Assembly (NCBI RefSeq): GCF_003205295.1
Contig: NZ_QJRP01000011.1
Span: 92,667-156,666, forward strand
Length of the DNA: 64,000 nucleotides
Source of the DNA: Pseudomonas mosselii
GTDB lineage: Bacteria; Pseudomonadota; Gammaproteobacteria; Pseudomonadales; Pseudomonadaceae
Direction of reading: 5' to 3'
Part shown: positions 26,122 to 33,335 of the stretch, piece after piece
Layout: each line of letters begins with the position of its first letter
Position numbering within the stretch: the stretch's first letter is position 1
Position numbers and translations under genes: made by a program
The notes under the pieces: generated by a model
What the model was told of the DNA's origin: nothing
The model's database searches: none
Seen by the model: the letters and a program-made list of their open reading frames with translations, nothing else

Positions 26122-26835
26122 ATGAACACGAGTGATCTGCTGGAACAGTTGCTTCGGGCCGGGCAGGGCTCGCAAGCGCAACAAGGGCGCGGCGGCATGT
26201 CAGCGCAAGATGGCCTGGGTGGCTTGCTGGGAGGGCTGCTTGGCGGCGGCAGTGGAGCAGGGGGCGGTGGTGGCCTTGGTGGTTTACTGGGTGGCCTTCT
26301 GGGTGGCGGTGCTGGCAACGCTGGCGCCCCTACTCAGGGGCGCTCTACTGGCGGCGTCAATTACGCGGCTCTGGCGTCGTTGGGCATGATGGCGTTCCAG
26401 GCCTATCAAAGTTGGCAGCGCAGCCAGGCGGCAGCTCCGCAACAGGCCGTGCGTACCGTGGATCAATTGTCTGGCCCCGAGGCCGAGGATCACAGCCATG
26501 CGATCTTGCGCGCGCTGATTGCGGCAGCCAAGGCTGACGGTCGCATCGACCCGCAGGAAGAACAGTTGATTTACGCCGAAATCAAACGTCACACCAGCGA
26601 CCCGCAACTGCAGCAGTGGCTGGATGAGGAAGTCAGCAAGCCCCTCGATGCCGCCGAGGTGGCACAGTCGGCCCAGGACCCGGGCATGGCTGCGGAAATG
26701 TACCTGGCCAGTGTAATGCTGGTGGATGACCAGCAGGATGCGGAGCGGGCCTACCTTGATGAATTGGCCAGTGCGTTGGGGATCGATCCGACGTTGCAGG
26801 TGCATCTGGAACAGCAGGCGAAGGGGGCCGCCTGA
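26122..26835 (+). CDS. DUF533 / TerB-like protein (YebE family)
   Basis: Protein of 237 residues. The first 80 are very rich in glycine (GGLGGLLGGLLGGG-type repeats), then a short hydrophobic part (AALASLGMMAFQAYQSW) and a C-terminal TerB-like helical domain (DHSHAILRALIAAAKADGRIDPQEEQLIYAEI). This matches DUF533 family members such as YebE, whose role is not established. I chose the ATG of MNTSDLLEQLL, the common family start. Nothing nearby indicates a partner. Confidence 0.88.
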   Translation: MNTSDLLEQLLRAGQGSQAQQGRGGMSAQDGLGGLLGGLLGGGSGAGGGGGLGGLLGGLLGGGAGNAGAPTQGRSTGGVNYAALASLGMMAFQAYQSWQRSQAAAPQQAVRTVDQLSGPEAEDHSHAILRALIAAAKADGRIDPQEEQLIYAEIKRHTSDPQLQQWLDEEVSKPLDAAEVAQSAQDPGMAAEMYLASVMLVDDQQDAERAYLDELASALGIDPTLQVHLEQQAKGAA

Positions 26836-26982
26836 TCGGGCTGAAGTGCTCTCGCTGTCTATCAATCTAAAGCCAGCGCAGGCAAGGCCCGAGAGATTGC
26901 GCGTACGCTCAGACTCTTCGTCTCGACCTGAGGCGGACATTGCTCCAAGGCAGTGTTTTCAACGCAGCCTGATTGTTGGGTT

Positions 26983-27062
26983 ACGTGGGAGCGGGCTGGC
27001 CCCGCGATCACCGGCAACGCCGGTGCCATATGCCGCATCGCGGGGCAAGCCCGCTCCCACGT
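26983..27062. repeat. REP palindrome pair (P. putida type)
   Basis: ACGTGGGAGCGGGCT and AGCCCGCTCCCACGT are inverted arms enclosing GCCCCGCGATC and GCATCGCGGGGC, with a small central hairpin (CCGGCAACGCCGG). This is a REP/BIME-type intergenic element of the fluorescent pseudomonads. Such elements affect mRNA stability and attract insertion sequences. Confidence 0.85.
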
Positions 27063-27145
27063 TGGTAAGGCTTGTAAGGTTGTTCCCTGCATGACTGCGT
27101 AGACCGTAGGGCCCGGCGATCTCCTACAAGAGCCGGACCTGGGCT

Positions 27146-27388
27146 TCAGTCCACCTCCGTGAACCGCCGCCGCGTCATGAACAGCACTGCGCCCAACGGC
27201 ACGGCCAGGAGCGCCAGCAGCTCCAGGTCAAAGTCCAGCACCTGCTGCTGGTCGAAATTGAAGATGCCAACCAGGCCCGCCGCCAACAGCGCCACGCCCA
27301 GCCACTTGCGTAAGGGGTATGGTTTCAGAAACTGAACGATGAGTGCGCCCAGTACCAGAAGGATGGCGGCTTGCATGATGTAGGGCAT
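27146..27388 (-). CDS. Small two-helix membrane protein (paralogue 1)
   Basis: An 80-residue protein with two hydrophobic segments (MQAAILLVLGALIVQFL and LGVALLAAGLVGIF, then LLALLAVPLGAVLFM), ending in a basic RRRF. It is homologous to the product at 28293-28535, sharing PYxLRKWLGVAL near residue 30 and AVPLG near residue 66. I chose the ATG of MPYIMQ, which has a purine-rich GAGAAG upstream; a start nine residues earlier is possible. Function unknown. Confidence 0.7.
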   Translation of the reverse strand: MPYIMQAAILLVLGALIVQFLKPYPLRKWLGVALLAAGLVGIFNFDQQQVLDFDLELLALLAVPLGAVLFMTRRRFTEVD

Positions 27389-27610
27389 ATGCAACTTCTC
27401 AGACCTGATGACCAAAAGTGGGGGATTCCCTACAAGCTCTGGGTGAGATGTAAACCGTCTTTTTTGGGGCTGGGTAGACGGGCAGGGGAGAGATCCCGCG
27501 TTGCGTCCTACAGGGATTAATCAGATTTTCCCTATTTCGAGTAGTCCGTTTCCGAAGCATGCTTTGGCCGCTTTTACGCCATCCAACCTAGGTCTAGCCT
27601 TGCCTTGCTG

Positions 27611-27634
27611 GGTCGCTACAAAAAAGTAGCGACC
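27611..27634. repeat. Perfect 9-base hairpin with A6 loop
   Basis: GGTCGCTAC-AAAAAA-GTAGCGACC lies about 80 bases before the first structured leader, followed by GGGTCTGCAAGCCCG, which has a near copy before the second leader (CGGTCTGCAAGCCTG). It may be part of the same leader transcript or its promoter boundary. On the minus strand the loop gives TTTTTT within the hairpin. Confidence 0.5.
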
Positions 27635-27712
27635 GGGTCTGCAAGCCCGAGCGGGACATCTAGATCAGCACCACCCATTGCCATTGGTCTCAAGGCATTG
27701 GCCGTGCATTAC

Positions 27713-27850
27713 GGTGGCTGCGTACGGGTGGCCTTCGGGTCAGTCGGGCTTGCTCTAGTTGCCCCGGTCTTGCAGGCCCGTACGTGGCCGCCACCCCTTC
27801 GTTTGCAAGCGATGAGTTGCGGGCTGATCAGCATAACTAGAGGGTTTCAA
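27713..27850 (+). ncRNA. Candidate structured leader RNA, copy A
   Basis: A long stem joins GGTGGC-TG-CGTACGGGT (27713-27729) to GCCCGTACG-TGGCC-GCCACC (27776-27795). Inside it is a small hairpin GGCC-TTCG-GGTC (27730-27741) with a UUCG loop. A second element CCCGGTCTTGCAGG is shared with copy B. After the stem comes a second hairpin region with TTTGCAA, then the short reading frame M-K-I-F-P-D-P. Differences from copy B at paired positions mostly keep pairing (A-U to G-U, or matched changes on both sides), which supports a real RNA structure. Function unknown; a cis-regulator of the downstream small gene is the simplest idea. Confidence 0.6.
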
Positions 27851-27851
27851 C

Positions 27852-27875
27852 ATGAAGATTTTCCCCGACCCATGA
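27852..27875 (+). pseudogene. Truncated small gene start (M-K-I-F-P-D-P, stop)
   Basis: Directly downstream of leader copy A is ATG followed by KIFPDP and a TGA. The gene after leader copy B begins MLKIVPDPP, so this is best read as the first codons of a related gene whose body has been lost; the next bases are REP-like (CGCGGCACAAGACCGCTCC). It could instead be a leader peptide, but its sequence match to the other gene favours truncation. Confidence 0.55.
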
Positions 27876-27980
27876 GTTTCGGCTTCTTGCTATGCAGCCA
27901 TTTCGCGGCACAAGACCGCTCCTATAGGGATCGTGTCAACTTTCAGCTGCATCTGGATGCCCGACTGTCCCTGCGTGATG

Positions 27981-28280
27981 ATGGTAGGTATTTCCAAACC
28001 GCTGACCCGTCAACAAGCAGACACCCTCAATACCCAGCGCACCAGCATTGCTAACCTGGCGCTCTCCGCTTTCGGTGGTGCTGCCCGTGCTGTGGGCAAT
28101 CTGGCCGGGCCAGTAGCAGGGCTTGCCGCCGGTACTGCTGTAGGTATGGGCGTGCGCTCTTACGTTAATGACGTCTTACCCACCTACCATGCTGGTGACG
28201 TAGTCGTGAGCATTCAGGCTCAGGTAAGTGGTGGGATTGGCCCGCAGCGTACTGCCGAATCACTTATCATCAGGGCTTGA
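27981..28280 (+). CDS. Small Gly/Ala-rich hypothetical protein
   Basis: About 99 residues (start uncertain; no good ribosome site for any candidate ATG). The sequence has an N-terminal helix (KPLTRQQADTLNTQRTSIANLAL), a glycine/alanine-rich hydrophobic centre (GGAARAVGNLAGPVAGLAAGTAVGMG) that may insert into membrane, and a C-terminal VSGGIGPQRTAESLIIRA. I do not recognise the family. It is immediately followed, after a strong GAGGAGG site, by the small membrane protein gene, so the two look like one unit. A toxin/immunity or holin-like pair would fit the layout but is unproven. Confidence 0.5.
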   Translation: MVGISKPLTRQQADTLNTQRTSIANLALSAFGGAARAVGNLAGPVAGLAAGTAVGMGVRSYVNDVLPTYHAGDVVVSIQAQVSGGIGPQRTAESLIIRA

Positions 28281-28292
28281 GAGGAGGTGCAC

Positions 28293-28535
28293 ATGTCCGA
28301 ATTTACGCAGGCAGTCATCTTCGTTGCACTGGCTTTTCTATTTGAACGGTTCATGAGGCCATACTTGCTGCGCAAGTGGCTAGGCGTTGCGTTGGTCATT
28401 GCTGGACTGATTGGTTGTGTTGCGCTGAGCCAGACTCGTTTGCAGAGCTTTGACCTGGGATTGATGTCTGCCCTTGCAGTGCCGCTCGGCATAGGGTTGT
28501 TCCTGAGCAGACGACGATTTGAGGGGCGAGAGTAG
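28293..28535 (+). CDS. Small two-helix membrane protein (paralogue 2)
   Basis: An 80-residue protein with hydrophobic segments (QAVIFVALAFLFERF, WLGVALVIAGLIGCVAL, LMSALAVPLGIGLFL) and a basic C-terminal SRRRF. It aligns over its whole length with the minus-strand product at 27146-27388 (shared PYxLRKWLGVAL, FDL-L, LAVPLG). The ATG has GAGGAGG five bases upstream, much stronger than usual here, and follows the preceding small gene by 12 bases. Function unknown; the arrangement resembles an immunity or accessory protein. Confidence 0.72.
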   Translation: MSEFTQAVIFVALAFLFERFMRPYLLRKWLGVALVIAGLIGCVALSQTRLQSFDLGLMSALAVPLGIGLFLSRRRFEGRE

Positions 28536-28641
28536 GATCCTGGAGCGGCCTTGCACCTGTTTCGGCCGGTCTGCAAGCCTGCGCGGTATTACGATGGTGC
28601 TCACCATGAGCCTCGGCGTTGAGTAGTGGGTCTCGCTTTAT

Positions 28642-28772
28642 GGTGGCTACGTGCGGGTGACCTTTTGGTCAGCCGGGTTTTTGCCTCGTAATGCCCCGGT
28701 CTTGCAGACCTGCACGTAGCTACCACCCTTCACCTGCAAGTGAAGAGGTGGCGGTCTGACTAATGCATTGCG
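28642..28772 (+). ncRNA. Candidate structured leader RNA, copy B
   Basis: GGTGGCTACGTGCGGGT (28642-28658) pairs along all 17 bases with ACCTGCACGTAGCTACC (28708-28724), using two G-U pairs. Inside are hairpins GACC-TTTT-GGTC (28659-28670) and GGTC-TTGCA-GACC (28698-28710); the latter shares three bases with the long stem, so the two may alternate. A third hairpin CTTCAC-CTGCAA-GTGAAG (28728-28745) follows, then GAGGTGGCGG and the ribosome site of the downstream gene, GAGG. It shares this order with copy A about 930 bases earlier. I know similar leaders in front of small Pseudomonas genes but cannot name a described RNA family. Confidence 0.65.
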
Positions 28773-28780
28773 AGGTGTTT

Positions 28781-29038
28781 ATGCTCAAGATCGTCCCGGA
28801 TCCACCACCGTCCACCGAATCCCCCAATCTCCTCGAGGATACCCTCGTCCAGGCCACCGAGTACGTCATGTGCGCACTGGCCGTCGCCCATCAGTCGATC
28901 AGCCACCTGCCAAAATCACCGGCCACCCTGGTGATGCTGACGATGATGCACGAGCTTGATGCCACCCGCATGCTGCTGGAGTCGGCTTTGGCCCAGCTCC
29001 AGATGAGTGCGCGACCGCCGTCATTCACATTGCACTGA
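28781..29038 (+). CDS. Small Pseudomonas-specific protein after leader RNA B
   Basis: An 85-residue protein starting MLKIVPDPPPSTESPNLLEDT, followed by an amphipathic helical part (LVQATEYVMCALAVAHQSI, then LVMLTMMHELDATRMLLESALAQLQ). The M-x-K-I-V-P-D-P-P opening is known from small Pseudomonas proteins of DUF3077/DUF6124 type; I cannot assign which. GAGG lies five bases upstream of the ATG. It has no signal peptide. Function is unknown; its synthesis may be controlled by the upstream structured leader. Confidence 0.72.
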   Translation: MLKIVPDPPPSTESPNLLEDTLVQATEYVMCALAVAHQSISHLPKSPATLVMLTMMHELDATRMLLESALAQLQMSARPPSFTLH

Positions 29039-29182
29039 TAGAGCTGCCACAGGCCCCAGGTTCCGCGCCGCAATCAAAATTGCTGGGGCCGCTGCGCAGC
29101 CCTTTCGCGACGCAAGGCCGCTCCCACAGGCTCGGCCTAAATCATTGAGTGACGGTTAGCTCCACGAGAGAGGATTTCGCAA

Positions 29183-29468
29183 ATGGACAACGAAACCAGC
29201 AGACCACGGCCAGCTCGGCTGGACCGTCGGCAGCTGCACTTGCCTGGAAGGTGCCACTAAAGGCGCGCCCCTGTTCCGCGTAGAGCCCGGCAACTGCGCG
29301 AGCCACGCCATGGAGCAGGCCTCCGTGCTGCTCGACAGTGCACGCCGGGCTTCCTTCATTGGTGTGATGGACAACGAACCGGTGCTGGTCTGGGCATCGC
29401 ACTACCTGGGCGATATGGCCAAGGCATTGATGGATGATGCGCATATGGGGATGTTGAAGAAGGTGTGA
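29183..29468 (+). pseudogene. DUF3077-like gene with a frameshift
   Basis: The start ATG (MDNETS) is in one frame, and the rest reads in the next: LGWTVGSCTCLEGATKGAPL, then FRVEPGNCASHAMEQASVLL, ending MGMLKKV at 29466. The F/L-F-x-V-x-P/A-G-x-x-x-x-x-A-x-x-x-A-S-x-L-L pattern is that of DUF3077 proteins. One extra base near 29201 (A between AGC and GAC) explains the break. It is therefore either a recent pseudogene or a sequencing error. No ATG exists in the second frame before the conserved part. Confidence 0.6.
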
Positions 29469-29593
29469 AACAAAGGCCGGCGGTCTGGGTGGGCCGCCGC
29501 ACCGACCCAGACCATATTCGAATGCCCTAAACACCTTCTTTCGTGGCGACAAGCCCGTATAGTGCCTGGCTCTCATCAGTCAAAGGAGTGGCC

Positions 29594-29647
29594 ATGAAAC
29601 AGAAAGTACATCGCTTGGAGAGGGGAGTCCGATGCGTATCGCAATGA
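29594..29647 (+). CDS. Possible short leader peptide overlapping the hydrolase gene
   Basis: A 17-codon frame (M-K-Q-K-V-H-R-L-E-R-G-V-R-C-V-S-Q) starts five bases after a very good AAAGGAG site and ends inside the first codons of the hydrolase gene, so ribosomes finishing it could restart on the hydrolase ATG. It may be a translational-coupling leader or a chance frame. Confidence 0.3.
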   Translation: MKQKVHRLERGVRCVSQ

Positions 29648-30555
29648 TCCTCGCGATAGTCGCGACCACCTTGTCGTTGATGTCGGCGTCGCTATCGGCG
29701 TCAGCCGGCCAGCCTTCGTCTCCGTTAAACACTGACCAGCAGCGTATCTCGGTCCAGGTCGAAGGCGCGGGCAGGGATGTGATCCTGATTCCGGGGCTGG
29801 CTTCGTCCCGCGAGGTGTGGGCTGACCTTGTTACTCGCTTACGCCAGAACCACCGCCTTCACCTCGTGCAGCTCGCAGGCTTCGCCGGTTTGCCTGCGGT
29901 GTCCGATAGCGAAGGGGCAGTGGTCGCTCCGGTGGCCGAGGCAATTGCTGACTACATCCGCACCCAGCATATCGAGGCACCCGTGATCATCGGCCATTCG
30001 CTGGGGGGAGAGGTTGCATTGATGCTGGGGGCTCGCCATGCCGATCAGGTCGGCCGCTTGATGATCGTCGATGCGTTGCCGTTCTATACGTTGCTGATCG
30101 ATCCTTCGGCCACCAGCGAAACCGCTATCGTGCAGGCTGCAGCGATGCGCAGTTCGTTGTTGGCTGCATCGCCGGAGCAGAGCGAAGCAATGCAGACGGC
30201 ATCTATAGCCCGACTCGCTAAAACCGAGGCGGTCAGACCAGGGTTGGTTTCTGCGGGAATCAGCTCCGATCGCAAGACCGTGGCCGACGCGGTGTATGAG
30301 TTGATGGTCACCGATCTGCGGCCCGAGCTCGGTCGCATCAGCGCTCCGGTTGAAGTCGTGTATGCATACGACGCTTTCTACGGCGTGCCTGCAACCAGCG
30401 TCGATGCCGTGTTCCGTCGGGCCTATGCCGCGACACCTGATATCCATTTCACTCGGATCGATGACAGTTTTCATTTCGTCATGCTCGATCAGCCGGAGCG
30501 GTTTGCCAGCGCTGTTGCGGCTTTCCTCGAGCCGGGAGCAGTGCGCGGGCAATGA
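29632..30555 (+). CDS. Exported alpha/beta hydrolase
   Basis: Serine hydrolase of 307 residues. An N-terminal signal peptide (about 1-25, MRIAMILAIVATTLSLMSAS then SASAG) implies export. The fold shows DVILIPGLASSREVW (oxyanion-loop region), the nucleophile elbow IIGHSLGGEVAL with Ser near residue 122, and a C-terminal His in DSFHFVMLDQPERF; the acid is probably in VVYAYDAFYGV. Substrate unknown; esterase activity is typical for the family. It has its own GGAG site (GAGGGGAG) before the ATG and is convergent with the TonB receptor gene. Confidence 0.88.
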   Translation: MRIAMILAIVATTLSLMSASLSASAGQPSSPLNTDQQRISVQVEGAGRDVILIPGLASSREVWADLVTRLRQNHRLHLVQLAGFAGLPAVSDSEGAVVAPVAEAIADYIRTQHIEAPVIIGHSLGGEVALMLGARHADQVGRLMIVDALPFYTLLIDPSATSETAIVQAAAMRSSLLAASPEQSEAMQTASIARLAKTEAVRPGLVSAGISSDRKTVADAVYELMVTDLRPELGRISAPVEVVYAYDAFYGVPATSVDAVFRRAYAATPDIHFTRIDDSFHFVMLDQPERFASAVAAFLEPGAVRGQ

Positions 30556-30631
30556 GTCGTTGGCGTGCTTGTGGACAGCCTTCTCAAGGTGCTTGAGTGA
30601 GGGCCTCCAGGTGTACGCCGCAACCCTTGCA

Positions 30632-30681
30632 GCGCCTGTGAGATCGAGCGCCGCCCGCGCGGCGCTCGATCTCACAGGCGC
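30632..30681. terminator. Long 23-base perfect stem between convergent genes
   Basis: GCGCCTGTGAGATCGAGCGC, extended by CGC, pairs perfectly with its complement after a 4-base loop. It stands between the hydrolase and the TonB receptor ends. This is a Pseudomonas intergenic repeat and probably blocks transcription in both directions. No U-tail is present. Confidence 0.7.
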
Positions 30682-30741
30682 AAAAGCCTTCGTGGCGAAC
30701 ACCCTGAAGGCCTGGCCCTTACTGCGCCGACCCTGCACCCA

Positions 30742-33225
30742 TCAGAAACTCCCCTTGAGCGTCACCATGAAGTTACGCGGCTCACCGTAGTGGTTACCCC
30801 AGCCAGCAGCCCCGATGGTCGCGTAATAGCGCTTGTCCAGCAGGTTGTTGCCGTTCAACGCCAGGCTCCAGTGTTCGTCGAGGCGGTACTGCACGCGGCC
30901 GCTCCACAGGGTGTAGCCCGCTTGCTCGATGCTCAGGTTGCCCTGGCGGCGGAAGTTGTCGCTCTGACTGGAAACTCCGGCACCGACCGTCCAGCGCTCG
31001 AGCGCGCCGTCGAGCTGATAGTCGCCCCAGACCTTGAGCATGTGCTGCGGGATGAAGCTGGAGGTGAAGTTGAGCTCGGTCGGGTCGGTCTGGTTGATGG
31101 TGCTCAGGTATTTGGTCTGGGTATAGGTGTAGCCCGCCAGCAGCTCCAGGCGCTCGATTGGCGAGCCGCTGACTTCGGCCTCGAAGCCCTGGGCGCGGAC
31201 CTTGCCGCTGTCGGTGTAGCAGTACTGGTCGCCCGAACCCATGCAGGTGGCGGCGTAGTCGGTTTCGGCGCGGTGCTCCTCGACCGTGCGGAACAGGTTG
31301 AAGGCGGTGTTGAGTGCGCCGGCGAACAGTTCGCCCTTGATCCCCAGCTCGTAGTTGGCACCGGTCTTGGGTTGCAGGGCCTGGCCTTGGGCATTCACCA
31401 GGTTGCTCTGCGGCTGGAAGATATCGGCGTAGCTGGCGTAGGCGGTCCACTCGTCGTTGAGGTCGTAGAGCACCGCGGCGAAGGGTGTGACCTGGCCGTT
31501 CTCCTGGCTGCGGTTGTGTACCCAGTAGTCCCAGGCCTGGGTGTAGGAGTCGCTTTGGTTGCGGTACCAGCTGACCCGCGTGCCGAGCACCAGGGTCAGC
31601 GGCTCGGCCAGCTTCAGGCGCAGGGTGGCGTAGGTGCCGTACTGGCTGGTGGTGGAGTCGCTGGGCGCGCTGCCGCCACGGCTGGGGTTGGCCAGGAATT
31701 CGTCCTTGGACGGATGCGGGAAGGCCCCTGACGGGTCGAAGGGGTTCTGGGTGCCGCCGAGCGGCATCAGCGCGAAGTAGTCGTGGGTCTTCTGCCGACT
31801 GGCGTTGGCGCCCACGATCAGCTCGTGCTCGAGGCCGAACGCCTCGAACTTGCCGTCGACGTAGCTATCGAAGCCGTAGTCGTCCTGGTCGTAGTCGAAC
31901 CGGCCGACAATACGGCGCATTCCGGCGCTGCTGGCGCCGACCGGTACCGCGCCCTCGGAATAGCCGTACTCGATGTTCTGGTTATTGTGGGTGTAGACCG
32001 AGGCGAAGTTCAGCGTCCAGTCGTCGTTGAAACGATGCTTGAGATCGGCGAAACCGGTGATGCGCTGGCTTTGCTGGTCATTCCAGCTGGCGCCCAGGCA
32101 GGTAGAGCGCGACAGCTTGAGGTCGCTGCCGTCGGCGTAGCGGGGCAGGCCGGTGTAGCACGGCGAGGCATCGACGTCTTCATAGGCAAGGCCCACGCCC
32201 AGGGTGGTGTCGGGCGTCACGTCCCAGTCGAGGGCGCCGTACAGCACCTGGTCCTGGCGCTTGGCGTTGTCGTAGAAATACTGGCGATCCTGCAGGGTGG
32301 CCACGGCGCGGCCGCGCACGGTGCCCGACGCGTTGAGCGGGCCGCCCACATCCACCTGGCCACGGTAGTTGTCCCAGGTGCCGGCGGACAGGGTCAGCGT
32401 GGTATGGGCCTTGTCCTGGCCGCGCTTGCGCACGAAGTTGACGCCGCCGGCGGAGGAGCCTGAGCCCTTCATCATGCCGGCCGCGCCCTTGAGGATCTCG
32501 ACGCGGTCGTAGAAGGCCATGTCGCTGGAGAAACTGTTGGCTTGCACATAGTTGCCGCCCACATCCAGCGGCACGCCGTCGTACTGGTACTGGCCGTCGA
32601 GGTTGAAACCACGGGAGTAGAAGTATTTGCCGCCCATGGGCGAGTCGTAGACGGTGATGCCGGGGGTCTTGTCCAGCACCTGCTCCAGGGTGTTGAGGTT
32701 CTGGTCGTCGAGCATCTTGCGGGTCATGACGGTGACCGACTGCGGCGTCTCCTTGAGGGTGTGCACGCCCTTGCCGATGGTTACCGCACGCGCGGCGTAG
32801 GACTGGGTGCCCTCGCTGGTGGCGTCGAGGCGGTTGGCGTCGATGGTCAACGGCCCCAGCTCCATCGCCGCGCCGTTGTCGGCCGGGACCAGCACATAGC
32901 CGCCGTTGCCCTGGCGCTGGGCTTGCAGCCCGCTGCTGGCGAGCAGGCGCAGCAGGCCTTCCTCGAAGCTGTAGCTGCCGTCGAGTCCGGCGGTGTTGAG
33001 GTGGCGGGTCTGCTCGGTGTCGAACGAGATGGTTACCCCCGCCTGCACGCCGAACTGGGTGATCGCATTGCCCAGGGGGCCGGCGGCGATATGGTAGGTG
33101 TTCTGGCTGCTGGCCATGGCGTGGGCCGGCGCTAGCAGCGCGCAGGGCACGCTGGCGAGGGACAGACCAAAGGCGAACCGGCGGATGGCCAGGCGCAGGC
33201 GGGCGGTGGGGTGGGGAGCGGGCAT
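30742..33225 (-). CDS. TonB-dependent siderophore receptor with STN domain (FpvA-like)
   Basis: Complete outer-membrane ferric-siderophore receptor of 827 residues. In order: signal peptide (about 1-37, ending PAHAMA), STN signalling domain (YHIAAGPLGNAITQFGVQAG), plug (TLKETPQSVTVMTRKMLDDQ, DRVEILKGAAGMMKGSGSSAGGVNFVRK) and a 22-strand barrel ending in NFMVTLKGSF with the obligatory terminal Phe. I chose the ATG of MPAPHP, which has AAGGA upstream, over one seven codons earlier. It is the third gene of an ECF-FecR-receptor cassette; the STN domain indicates that ligand binding triggers its own transcription. Confidence 0.94.
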   Translation of the reverse strand: MPAPHPTARLRLAIRRFAFGLSLASVPCALLAPAHAMASSQNTYHIAAGPLGNAITQFGVQAGVTISFDTEQTRHLNTAGLDGSYSFEEGLLRLLASSGLQAQRQGNGGYVLVPADNGAAMELGPLTIDANRLDATSEGTQSYAARAVTIGKGVHTLKETPQSVTVMTRKMLDDQNLNTLEQVLDKTPGITVYDSPMGGKYFYSRGFNLDGQYQYDGVPLDVGGNYVQANSFSSDMAFYDRVEILKGAAGMMKGSGSSAGGVNFVRKRGQDKAHTTLTLSAGTWDNYRGQVDVGGPLNASGTVRGRAVATLQDRQYFYDNAKRQDQVLYGALDWDVTPDTTLGVGLAYEDVDASPCYTGLPRYADGSDLKLSRSTCLGASWNDQQSQRITGFADLKHRFNDDWTLNFASVYTHNNQNIEYGYSEGAVPVGASSAGMRRIVGRFDYDQDDYGFDSYVDGKFEAFGLEHELIVGANASRQKTHDYFALMPLGGTQNPFDPSGAFPHPSKDEFLANPSRGGSAPSDSTTSQYGTYATLRLKLAEPLTLVLGTRVSWYRNQSDSYTQAWDYWVHNRSQENGQVTPFAAVLYDLNDEWTAYASYADIFQPQSNLVNAQGQALQPKTGANYELGIKGELFAGALNTAFNLFRTVEEHRAETDYAATCMGSGDQYCYTDSGKVRAQGFEAEVSGSPIERLELLAGYTYTQTKYLSTINQTDPTELNFTSSFIPQHMLKVWGDYQLDGALERWTVGAGVSSQSDNFRRQGNLSIEQAGYTLWSGRVQYRLDEHWSLALNGNNLLDKRYYATIGAAGWGNHYGEPRNFMVTLKGSF

Positions 33226-33335
33226 TGGGTGATCCTTGCGTGTCATGGCGGAAAGTCGCTGTCGTCGCGGCTTGTGTCATGGACGGACGAGAATCGAAAT
33301 CAGCAAGATTGCGGAAAACTTTTTTCGTGCAGGGT

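Noticed and set aside
29142..29576. Minus-strand 144-codon frame opposite the DUF3077-like gene
   Set aside because: The plus strand shows conserved DUF3077-like sequence in two frames, explaining this as a shadow.
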